A DNA stretch of 8,300 nt from Anseongella sp036570465. GTDB lineage: Bacteria > Bacteroidota > Bacteroidia > Sphingobacteriales > Sphingobacteriaceae. The notes beneath the pieces were generated by a model, which saw nothing but the letters and a program-made list of their open reading frames with translations, was not told where the DNA came from and ran no database searches. Numbering within the stretch: the first letter of the stretch is position 1; each line of letters starts with the position of its first letter. This document shows, one piece after another, positions 1 to 6,511 of this stretch. The translations under genes were made by a program, and so were the position numbers. The DNA lies in NCBI GenBank assembly GCA_036570465.1, contig DATCYD010000006.1:1-8300 (forward strand). Direction: 5' to 3'.

Positions 1-679
1 ACGATATATTTACTTCACTCAGCAGGGTATAGGCAGCAGCGCGGGGCGCTCTTCCTCCAGGCAACTGATCCACGGTTTTCATCCATTGGATGGCAAACAC
101 CAGGTCTTCCTTACACTGTTGATATACCGAATCCTGGCTTGTACGGTGATAGTCAAATTTAGGGCCGGTGGTCTCCTGCAATACGAGGGGCACTCCTCCC
201 CATATATTTGCCAGGAAATTATAGGCAAATGCCCTGAGAAACCGGGCTTCCCCAATAATTTGGTTTTTATCCGCTTCAGACGGCCACTTTACGTCCTCGC
301 TGCTGGCCCTTTCTATGATCACATTGGCCTGACCTATCCAATCATAAAGACTGATCCACCATGAGTTGCCAAATCCGTTATCAGCATTAAACGTATTCCA
401 ATGAAAGGCCTGCGTTAAAGCAGGACCATTGAAACGCACTGCTGCAACGTCCACGCCCGGGCCAAGCATCTGATACGTTTGCCAACCGCCTTCATATAAT
501 TGTTCGCGTACGTCCAGATAGATATTTGCTATAGCCGATACAAATGCATCCGGTGTATTATAGGAATTTGATGGCGTTAAAAAATCTTTAGGTCGCTCGT
601 TCAAGATATCGTCCTGGCTGCACGAAGTAGTCCCTGTGGTTAAGAGCCCTGTTAAAAACAGGTATATTATCTTTCTCAT
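1..679 (-). CDS. SusD/RagB-family outer-membrane glycan-binding lipoprotein (3' part lies outside the window)
   Basis: This is the surface lipoprotein that binds glycan and works as a lid over the SusC channel encoded just upstream. About 226 residues are visible, reading open to base 2; SusD proteins usually have about 450-600, so roughly half is outside the window. The protein starts MRKIIYLFLTGLL and has a lipoprotein signal peptide with the acylated cysteine at residue 20 (TTSC, followed by SQDD). Family marks are the helical motif GEARFLRAFAYNFLANIWGG (residues 143-162) and the GGRAPRAAAYTLLSEV stretch near residue 208, equivalent to the conserved GRA..AA..LL segment of SusD. The ATG lies 10 bp after the susC stop, separated by gaacgaaaaa, which points to a shared transcript. 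The family assignment is firm; the ligand cannot be read from this half. Confidence 0.93.
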   Translation of the reverse strand, partial: MRKIIYLFLTGLLTTGTTSCSQDDILNERPKDFLTPSNSYNTPDAFVSAIANIYLDVREQLYEGGWQTYQMLGPGVDVAAVRFNGPALTQAFHWNTFNADNGFGNSWWISLYDWIGQANVIIERASSEDVKWPSEADKNQIIGEARFLRAFAYNFLANIWGGVPLVLQETTGPKFDYHRTSQDSVYQQCKEDLVFAIQWMKTVDQLPGGRAPRAAAYTLLSEVNIS

Positions 680-689
680 TTTTTCGTTC

Positions 690-3600
690 TTAGAAATTAA
701 AGGATACAGAGAGTAAATAGGTCCGGATAGAGGGTACAGACGTAGCATTTAAGCCGCTGTTAGTTTCCGGATCCAGCCCCACCCAGTGCGGCGCATAGGT
801 CAACAGGTTATCCGCACTCAGGGTTACTCTCAGACTATTCACTCCAATAGGGCTTACGAGCCGGGACAGGTTATAAGACAAGGCTATCTTCTGTAATTTG
901 ATAAAGCTCCGGTCAAAATACTTCACCCCTCTATACGCAGCATTACTGTTGTAGTCTAACCGGGGAAAAAGCGCACCGGCATTGGCGGGTGTCCAGTAAT
1001 CATATACAGGAAGATTGATATCAGTCCTGTTTGTATAGGTGTACAAATAGGGCACATTGGCTCCCGACAGGTAATGACCGTTCCCACCCCAGACAGAATA
1101 CAGGTAAATCATCAATGAAAAATCCTTGTATGCAAAAGTGTTGGTCCAACTCCACTGGAAATTAGGTTTAGCAGTTCCGAGAAATACCCTGTCCGAATCA
1201 GAGCTTATCCTTCCGTCGTCGTTTACATCCTGCAACTTATAATCACCGGGACGCATACCCGTCATAATGGTATTATTCGCGGCATCTGCCTGTTGCCACA
1301 TGCCAGTCACGTTATAGTCATAAACGGTATTCAGCGGCTTTCCGATGAAAAGGCCGGCGCCCACCAGATCACCCGTCCCCAAAAGCTCATCTACCCTATT
1401 ACGATTCAATGACAAGGCAGCATCCGAACTCCATTGAAAATCTTTCCTGTTGATGTTGAGCGTATGGATACTAATGTCCACTCCCTTATTATTAATTTGT
1501 CCGGCATTCCCCAGTATGCTGCTTGCACCCGATGCTCTGGGGAGGGGAAGGGTAAACAGCAGGTTACGCGTGCGGTTACTATACATGTCAACGGTACCAC
1601 TCACCCGGTTCTTAAATAAACTGAAATCAATCCCTATGTTTGTTCCGGTGACTGTTTCCCAACTCAGATTATTGTTGGGGAAGCTTGATATATACTGGGT
1701 TAAGACGGTGGTAGTAGGGGGCCCGTAAAAAATATAATAGTCGGTACCCACTTTTGCCAGCGTGCTGTAAGGGCTGATAGACTGGTTACCCCTGGTGCCG
1801 TAAGATGCCCGCAAGGCAAGGTGATCAACTGAGGCGGACTCTTTCATAAAGTTTTCCCCGGTAAGATTCCAGTTGACCCCTACCGAGGGGAAGGTGCCCC
1901 ATTTTTTGTTCTTGCTGAACTCGGAATAGCCGTCACGCCGCAGGGTGCCTGTCACCGTATATTTATCACTAAAAGTATAGGTCAGCCGCGCCATCTGGCC
2001 CAGGCTGTTTGTTTCGATCCCGCTAGTGGTTACCTCCTGCACTTCACCATTTTTCAAACCGTAATAACCGAGCGCCTGGTTCTCAAAGCCCTTTGCAACA
2101 ACGGTCATGTTCTCTGCCGTATTATGTTCCCTGGAATATAACAGCGTCAGATCAATATGATGTTTCCCTAAAAAGGTGCGATTGTAGTGAATAATGTTGT
2201 CCAGGAGCATGTCATAATAATGAGGGCTTGTCCCGCTTCCATATCCGTTATATCCCAGGCCGGTTTCAGTCGAATTATTATACCAGCCCTGGGTCCGGTT
2301 CCAACGTAATGTATTACCAAAATTAAACCGGTAAGAAAGCCCCTCCACCCAAGGTATTCTCACTAATCCCGATACGATGCTGCTGAGATTATTTTGTATG
2401 TTTTTATCTTCTGTGGCCATCCCCCAGAAAGGGCTGATAACTGAAGTGGTCGTTTGCGGGTGATGCTTATAGGTACCATCTTCATTGTAAACCGATGCCC
2501 AGGGACTAAGCTGGCTTCCCCAATAAAGAGGAGCTGCCGATCCTGAATAATCCCGCAAGCTATAGGCGCCTTTCACCGATACGTTAAACCAATCCGTCAA
2601 ATCGCTTGTTATATTTACCCGGGTTGACAGATGCTTGAAATTATCATTTAAGACAACGCCCTGCTGATCGGTCAGGCCGACAGATATATAGTAGCCCGTA
2701 TGGTCAATTTTATTAGAAACGCTGATAGCTGCTTTCCGGTTATAGGCAGGCTGCACAAGGAGGCTGATTGGATTCCTCGGCGTCGTCGGCTTATGATCCG
2801 GCGTAGCCTCGTAATTCTTTTGTTCTTCGGGCGACAGATAAATAGCAATTTTGTTCGGGTCAGCCTCTTCCCCCATCATGCTGCGAATATCCAGCAGCCT
2901 TTGGATATAGCCTTCAGGCCCGTAGGTTGCCAGCGGCTTCAGCTGGTTACTGAGGCCATAATCGAGCTCTACATTAAACTGGGGTTTCCCGTTAATGCCC
3001 TTTCCGTCTTTCGTCTCAATCAGGATAACGCCATTGGCGGAGCGGCTGCCATAAATGGCTGCCGCGCTGGCGTCTTTTAACGCCGTGAGACTTTTTACAT
3101 CATCCGGCGCAATATCCGCCAGGGAGCCATGATATATGACCCCATCCAATACAATCAACGGTGTGTTGCCGGCCGATATCGAATTTTGACCGCGGATACT
3201 CATCGAGCCGACACCACCGGCGGAATTTATTCCGCCAATAGCTAACCCGGGAATAGTTCCTTTTATCACTCCCAAAATATTATTGACCGGAACATCCCCG
3301 TATTTATCTAAATCAGCTACGTTGACAGCACCGGTAATTTCCTGTTTCGTTTGTGTTCCATATCCCACTACCACGAGTTGATCCAGCATTGTTGTCGAAA
3401 CCGACATGGAAATATTAATGACAGATTTTCCATCGACAGGAATCTCCTTTTGATTATAGCCGATATAAGAGATTACTAACACGGCATTATCCGGTACACC
3501 CAGGCTATAGTCACCCTGAAAATCCGTCGCAGTCCCGGTGGCTTCTCCTTTTACCTGTATAGTTACTCCTGTCAAAGGAACGCCCGTAGCTGAATCACTT

Positions 3601-4031
3601 ACACTCCCTCTTACTACAACAAGGGTATCTGTTACCGGCATCGGAGGTAGTACGGCCTTTTGCCTTATAATAACTGTATTATCTATAATGGTGTAAGTAA
3701 GTGGCTGATCTTTAAAGCATTCTGTAAGCGCCTTATCCAAAGCCATATTCTTTACATTAAGACTCACTTTGTTGGCTTCCTGTATCATATTCAGATCGTA
3801 CACGAACAGGTGCCCGGTCTGCTTACGGATAGACTGGCACACTTCAATAATACTCGTCTCGTGTACATTAATGGTTACCTGCTGTCCGTATCCGCGGGCA
3901 GAAACCTGTAAGCAACCGATAAATAAAAGAAGTGAAATGAGCTTGACCTGCATGATCATTCGCTTTTTAAAGCTCAGGCCGGATCCCGTCCAACGAGGGA
4001 ACAGATGGATCGGCATTAAAATTAAATGCAT
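690..4031 (-). CDS. SusC/RagA-family TonB-dependent outer-membrane transporter with N-terminal STN signalling domain
   Basis: This is a TonB-dependent outer-membrane beta-barrel that imports oligosaccharides with SusD. At 1113 residues it is full length. Order of parts: signal peptide (hydrophobic LISLLLFIGCLQVSA, about residues 30-45), STN domain (about 50-123), carboxypeptidase-regulatory-like beta-sandwich (about 138-212, with GVTIQVKG and GDYSLGVP), the SusC linker LDQLVVVGYGTQTKQEITGAV (about 216-235), plug domain (about 245-345, with SIRGQNSIS, PLIVLDGV and AAAIYGSRSANGVILI), then the barrel ending YLLSVSFNF with a terminal Phe. An STN domain marks transporters that also signal to a FecR anti-sigma factor, and that gene lies immediately upstream. 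The start is uncertain. The annotated ATG puts about 24 polar residues before the signal peptide. A second ATG at 3959 follows an A-rich tttaaaaagcga and gives a normal-length signal peptide. Extended starts also occur in this group, so both remain possible. Confidence 0.95.
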   Translation of the reverse strand: MHLILMPIHLFPRWTGSGLSFKKRMIMQVKLISLLLFIGCLQVSARGYGQQVTINVHETSIIEVCQSIRKQTGHLFVYDLNMIQEANKVSLNVKNMALDKALTECFKDQPLTYTIIDNTVIIRQKAVLPPMPVTDTLVVVRGSVSDSATGVPLTGVTIQVKGEATGTATDFQGDYSLGVPDNAVLVISYIGYNQKEIPVDGKSVINISMSVSTTMLDQLVVVGYGTQTKQEITGAVNVADLDKYGDVPVNNILGVIKGTIPGLAIGGINSAGGVGSMSIRGQNSISAGNTPLIVLDGVIYHGSLADIAPDDVKSLTALKDASAAAIYGSRSANGVILIETKDGKGINGKPQFNVELDYGLSNQLKPLATYGPEGYIQRLLDIRSMMGEEADPNKIAIYLSPEEQKNYEATPDHKPTTPRNPISLLVQPAYNRKAAISVSNKIDHTGYYISVGLTDQQGVVLNDNFKHLSTRVNITSDLTDWFNVSVKGAYSLRDYSGSAAPLYWGSQLSPWASVYNEDGTYKHHPQTTTSVISPFWGMATEDKNIQNNLSSIVSGLVRIPWVEGLSYRFNFGNTLRWNRTQGWYNNSTETGLGYNGYGSGTSPHYYDMLLDNIIHYNRTFLGKHHIDLTLLYSREHNTAENMTVVAKGFENQALGYYGLKNGEVQEVTTSGIETNSLGQMARLTYTFSDKYTVTGTLRRDGYSEFSKNKKWGTFPSVGVNWNLTGENFMKESASVDHLALRASYGTRGNQSISPYSTLAKVGTDYYIFYGPPTTTVLTQYISSFPNNNLSWETVTGTNIGIDFSLFKNRVSGTVDMYSNRTRNLLFTLPLPRASGASSILGNAGQINNKGVDISIHTLNINRKDFQWSSDAALSLNRNRVDELLGTGDLVGAGLFIGKPLNTVYDYNVTGMWQQADAANNTIMTGMRPGDYKLQDVNDDGRISSDSDRVFLGTAKPNFQWSWTNTFAYKDFSLMIYLYSVWGGNGHYLSGANVPYLYTYTNRTDINLPVYDYWTPANAGALFPRLDYNSNAAYRGVKYFDRSFIKLQKIALSYNLSRLVSPIGVNSLRVTLSADNLLTYAPHWVGLDPETNSGLNATSVPSIRTYLLSVSFNF

Positions 4032-4038
4032 ATCTTTG
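4031..4038 (+). promoter_or_regulatory. Candidate plus-strand -7 promoter box (TATCTTTG)
   Basis: TATCTTTG matches the Bacteroidota housekeeping -7 consensus TAnnTTTG at every defined base. It overlaps the susC start codon (4029-4031) and points away from susC. The -33 element is poor: only TGG at 4006-4008, 22 bp upstream, where TTG or TTTG at 19-21 bp is expected. Transcription would begin near 4042-4047 and run antisense to the susC leader. Confidence 0.35.
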
Positions 4039-4044
4039 TCGTGT

Positions 4045-4132
4045 TTAGGTTAGTGAATGACTGTTGTAGAATAGCTTGTTGGTTAACCGGACATTAGCCA
4101 GAAGCGGTCGCATCGCTTTTGGCTTTTCTTTT
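4045..4132 (+). ncRNA. Candidate antisense small RNA opposite the susC 5' leader
   Basis: This is a predicted RNA of about 85-90 nt, bounded by an exact TAnnTTTG box at 4031-4038 and by an intrinsic-terminator-like hairpin with a T-rich tail at 4097-4132. It would be fully complementary to the susC mRNA leader just upstream of the annotated start codon. Short antisense RNAs opposite susC-type genes are known in Bacteroides PULs (DonS is the named case), where they repress the transporter operon. Here the sequence shows only the two boundaries; the transcript and any repressive role are inference. The exact 5' end is approximate. If susC really starts at 3959, the RNA lies further upstream in the leader but is still antisense to it. 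Confidence 0.35.
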
Positions 4133-4142
4133 GAGTTAACTC
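4081..4142. repeat. Two palindromes with a shared GTTAAC core
   Basis: GGTTAACC (4081-4088) and GAGTTAACTC (4133-4142) are perfect palindromes with the same six-base centre. Their centres are 53 bp apart, close to five turns of B-DNA, and they sit on either side of the hairpin at 4097-4123. Paired palindromes on one helical face can be operator sites. No regulator gene in the window is an obvious partner. Confidence 0.25.
4097..4132 (+). terminator. Intrinsic-terminator-like hairpin reading on the plus strand
   Basis: The left arm GCCAGAAGCG (4097-4106) pairs with CGCTTTTGGC (4114-4123) over 10 positions, one of them a G-U wobble, around the 7-nt loop GTCGCAT. TTTTCTTTT follows directly. On the minus strand the same bases form a stem with an A-C mismatch and are followed by TAATGTCC, not a T-run, so the terminator reads only on plus. 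It would stop plus-strand transcription before it enters the fecR 3' end. In minus-strand transcripts it would be a weaker leader hairpin about 65-95 nt before the annotated susC start codon. Confidence 0.5.
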
Positions 4143-4152
4143 TTGGTCAGGA

Positions 4153-4181
4153 TGCACTATTAAGGTCCTGCATGAAGTGCA
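4153..4181. promoter_or_regulatory. Inverted repeat TGCACT-N17-AGTGCA in the susC upstream region
   Basis: The six-base arms at 4153-4158 and 4176-4181 are perfect inverted copies, with centres 23 bp apart. On the minus strand a TTTG (4184-4181) overlaps one arm and a TA lies about 20 bp downstream, reminiscent of -33/-7 spacing, but the rest of the -7 box does not match. The element may be an operator or a chance repeat. Confidence 0.2.
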
Positions 4182-4266
4182 AAGTTTTCTTTCATGGAAT
4201 TGGCTTAGATTTATAAAGATCGACTTTCAATACGTTCTGGTTAAGGAAATTATCCCTATATCTCAC

Positions 4267-5523
4267 TTATTCTTCTACAATAATCTTTCCTGCTTCCCCC
4301 GGAGCAGCATCCTTTTCTATTTCAAAATGGATACTTCCGGTCAATTCTAACATTTTCAATACTTTGGATATATTTTCATACCTGGAGATAGCGCCACCGT
4401 AATCCTTTTGAGTCATGTCACCGCGGTATTCCACTTCCACGTTATACCAGCGTGCTATCTGCCGCATGATGTCTTGTATATTTCCATGAAACTCAAAGCG
4501 CCCTTCTTTCCAGGCGATAGCACGATCCATATCTGCATTTTTCACCAGCGCTATCTGTCCCACATTATTGATTCGGGCCTGTTGTCCGGGCATGATCACT
4601 GTTTCCAGCCCTCTATCTTCAGCTATTACCTTTACGCTCCCTTCCAGCAATGTTACTGTTATATTGGCTTCATCATCATAGGCCTTTACATTAAAATGCG
4701 TGCCGAGTACCTGCACTTCAACATTCCCTTTTTTAACGACAAAGGGCATATTTGTGTTTTTTTCTATCTCGAAATAGGCCTCCCCCGTAATCTCTACCTC
4801 CCTTTCTTTCCCTGTGAAAACCGTTGGGAAGCGGATGGAAGATGCAGCGTTCAGCCATACCCTACTACCGTCAGGTAATATTAATTGGTATTCACCGCCT
4901 CTTGGAGTACTTAGTGTATTGAATATAATTTTGTTTTTTGCTTCCCCGTTTCTCTTCGAAAGGACATCGCTATTTTCACCTTTATAAGCCAGTAATCCGC
5001 TGTCGATCTTCATTACTTTTGTATTTCCCTGACTTGTCAGTTGTCCTTTATGCACATTGTCCAATATGATCGTCGAACCATTCGCCAGCGTCAGGATAGC
5101 TTTATTACTACCGGGTGCGACATCATTTTTAAAGGATGAAACAGCAGTAATGGTGGATTTTTTTTCCCAGGCAGTATGTATCCAGAAATAACTGCTGCCT
5201 CCGACCAGTAATAAGATAGCTGCAGCTGCTGCCACACGTCCTACCCACTTGCGTTTTGGTTGTACAAGAGGAATGACAGGAGCCTCCGCACCTGATTGAA
5301 TAATACGTGTAAATATTTCTGCAGCCCGTTCGTTACTTAATGGGATATCTATGGCTTCTCCTGATTGTTCCAGTCTTTCTATTTCCTCTGCGATCAGCTC
5401 TTTTATCGCCTGTTCATGCGAAGAAGCACTGATCATTTCCATAAGTTCATGCCTTTCGGTATCACTTATAGCATTGTTCCTATATTGTTCGAATAAATAA
5501 TTTAACCTGGTTAATAACGGCAT
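4267..5523 (-). CDS. FecR-family anti-sigma factor (transmembrane)
   Basis: This one-pass inner-membrane protein should hold the neighbouring ECF sigma factor inactive until the SusC STN domain signals substrate. At 418 residues it is a usual length for the Bacteroidota form. The cytoplasmic N-terminal part (about residues 1-92) is the sigma-binding segment, with LFEQYRNNAIS near the start. A basic PKRKW precedes one membrane helix (about 94-114, VAAAAAILLLVGGSSYFWI). The periplasmic part has the FecR domain (about 203-300: STPRGGEYQLILPDGSRVWL, ITGEAYFEI, VQVLGTHFNVKAY) and a C-terminal DUF4974 domain (about 343-403: FEFHGNIQDIMRQIARWYNV), the part expected to contact STN. It starts with ATG at 5523, 87 bp after the sigma-factor stop; AGGAG lies about 18 nt before the ATG, too far for a normal Shine-Dalgarno. 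No frame break is seen. Confidence 0.94.
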   Translation of the reverse strand: MPLLTRLNYLFEQYRNNAISDTERHELMEMISASSHEQAIKELIAEEIERLEQSGEAIDIPLSNERAAEIFTRIIQSGAEAPVIPLVQPKRKWVGRVAAAAAILLLVGGSSYFWIHTAWEKKSTITAVSSFKNDVAPGSNKAILTLANGSTIILDNVHKGQLTSQGNTKVMKIDSGLLAYKGENSDVLSKRNGEAKNKIIFNTLSTPRGGEYQLILPDGSRVWLNAASSIRFPTVFTGKEREVEITGEAYFEIEKNTNMPFVVKKGNVEVQVLGTHFNVKAYDDEANITVTLLEGSVKVIAEDRGLETVIMPGQQARINNVGQIALVKNADMDRAIAWKEGRFEFHGNIQDIMRQIARWYNVEVEYRGDMTQKDYGGAISRYENISKVLKMLELTGSIHFEIEKDAAPGEAGKIIVEE

Positions 5524-5610
5524 AAAGCAGTAATTTTTTTACTCCTGATGATTCTATTTATAAGGAGACACATGAAAGACAAAAAGGGATAAGAAAGAAT
5601 TGGATTTTTT

Positions 5611-6213
5611 TCAGAAATGCACCAGGAACAGCAGTATGGCCAAGTGTACGAACCTATTATAGGACTGCATTTCGAAGCGGATCGTTCGCAAAGCATCGGC
5701 GATATGCTTTTTTACCGTATTCTGGGAAACACCTAGCTTGAGGGCAATTTCTTTATGTTTAAGCCCTTCGATGCGGCTCATCTCAAAAACCTGCTTCTGC
5801 TGTGGTGTCAGAGCAGCAGTTGCCTTTTGTAAGGCGTATTGCAGCTCATGCAAGGCAATATTATCAAACGTTTTTGCCGGTGCTGCGGTTTCATTCATAC
5901 CGGAGGGTAGCGTTTGTAAAAACAGTTCTTCGTTGGCCTGCTTACGCAATGTGTTATATATATGGTTGCGTGTGAGCTTGTACAGGTATGCTTTAAAGTT
6001 CTCTATTTCCGGTAGCTTTTTCCGGTTGACCCATATCTTCAGAAAAATTTCCTGCAATATGTCTTCAGCCACCACATCTGATTTTATAAATTTCCGGGTG
6101 AAATAATATATTTTATTCCGGTATTGATCAAAGACTCTTCGGAAAGCACTTTCATCGTCATCTGCAATTGCTGCAAGCAATACCTTTTCCGAATATGGAG
6201 ATTTGTTTTCCAC
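5611..6213 (-). CDS. ECF sigma factor, Bacteroidota sigma-70 expansion type
   Basis: This 200-residue extracytoplasmic-function sigma factor should direct RNA polymerase to promoters of this locus when freed from FecR. Region 2 spans about residues 23-90 (AFRRVFDQYRNKIYYFTRKF, then AEDILQEIFLKIWVNR). Region 4 spans about 124-178 (ALTPQQKQVFEMSRIEG, then a helix-turn-helix LKHKEIALKLGVSQNTVKKH). The last 13 residues, FVHLAILLFLVHF, form a hydrophobic tail after region 4. The start codon is GTG: upstream in frame there is no ATG, GTG or TTG before the stop at 6274-6276, and no internal ATG occurs before region 2 has been lost. A nearby ATG at 6230 is out of frame. The adjacent fecR gene on the same strand supports a sigma/anti-sigma pair. 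Confidence 0.94.
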   Translation of the reverse strand: MENKSPYSEKVLLAAIADDDESAFRRVFDQYRNKIYYFTRKFIKSDVVAEDILQEIFLKIWVNRKKLPEIENFKAYLYKLTRNHIYNTLRKQANEELFLQTLPSGMNETAAPAKTFDNIALHELQYALQKATAALTPQQKQVFEMSRIEGLKHKEIALKLGVSQNTVKKHIADALRTIRFEMQSYNRFVHLAILLFLVHF

Positions 6214-6316
6214 CGCTATTGTAGAACATGAAAAGCTAAAGATATAGAAAAAAATTATTCGAATGGTTACGCTTTATCCATCCAGTTAAACAAGGGAGGT
6301 TTGCTTTGCGTAATAA

Positions 6317-6346
6317 CAAACTATGTAAATATAGCCTTTTCTCCAA
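6317..6346 (-). promoter_or_regulatory. Candidate promoter for the sigma/fecR genes
   Basis: On the minus strand TTG (6346-6344) is followed after 20 bp by TAGTTTG (6323-6317). The Bacteroidota consensus is a TTG-containing -33 element, 19-21 bp, then TAnnTTTG. The spacing fits, but the second box is one base short. Transcription would start near 6310, giving a leader of about 95 nt before the GTG at 6213. Confidence 0.3.
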
Positions 6347-6439
6347 GAATACAAGTAAACTTCGCTACTATTCAGGCGCCCCCTTTGCTAATTTGCCTAA
6401 ACTGAATCCAGGCCGTCGGATTCTGGGAAGGAGGAAAAG

Positions 6440-6468
6440 CGAACGATCGGAGTGGGGTGTTTCGTTCG
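6440..6468 (-). terminator. Weak hairpin downstream of the mutarotase gene
   Basis: CGAACGA and TCGTTCG are perfect 7-bp arms (6440-6446 and 6462-6468) around a 15-nt loop. In the minus direction the stem is followed by CTTTTCCTCC. It begins about 43 nt after the mutarotase stop. The long loop and short T-run make it a poor intrinsic terminator, but the position is right. Confidence 0.25.
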
Positions 6469-6511
6469 ATTTCGGTGTGTGCACGATTGGGATTTTGCAA
6501 TTTTTCCCTGC

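Larger units (their letters stand above)
4032..4266. other. Structured intergenic region between fecR and susC
   Basis: This 235-bp gap has no convincing protein-coding gene. On the minus strand it must carry the susC leader and, if susCD has its own promoter, that promoter. No match to the housekeeping Bacteroidota -7 box TAnnTTTG is seen on the minus strand here, which would fit an ECF-dependent promoter, though the ECF recognition sequence cannot be named. On the plus strand it holds a -7 box at its left end and a terminator-like hairpin. It also has two palindromes with a GTTAAC core and an inverted repeat TGCACT/AGTGCA. These are listed separately. Confidence 0.6.
6214..6511. other. Intergenic gap between the mutarotase gene and the sigma factor
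   Basis: This 298-bp stretch separates the two catabolic genes from the regulator and transporter genes. Short frames on both strands show no family-like sequence and no typical start context. It contains a candidate sigma-operon promoter (6317-6346) and a weak hairpin after the mutarotase gene (6440-6468). The layout suggests that the fucosidase-mutarotase unit ends here and that the sigma gene has its own promoter. Confidence 0.5.

Noticed and set aside
86..364. Plus-strand open frame of 92 codons.
   Set aside because: It lies codon-for-codon opposite the susD frame and has no family-like sequence; it is open because the minus-strand codons rarely create stops on the other strand.
2700..3080. 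Plus-strand open frame of 126 codons within susC.
   Set aside because: It is antisense to the conserved plug and early barrel region of susC, with no recognisable domain or start context.
3897..3942. FIGC in the SusC signal peptide as a possible lipobox.
   Set aside because: The cysteine is followed by LQVSARGYGQ, a normal signal peptidase I site for this group, and SusC barrels of this type are not usually lipidated.
4408..4878. Plus-strand open frame of 156 codons, the longest antisense frame.
   Set aside because: It is opposite the conserved FecR domain, is rich in His, Cys and Phe in a way typical of shadow translation, and has no promoter-like lead.
5511..5696. Minus-strand frame of 61 codons linking the sigma end to the fecR start.
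   Set aside because: It is an out-of-frame reading of the sigma 3' end plus the gap; both flanking genes have intact ends, so no frameshifted fusion is needed.
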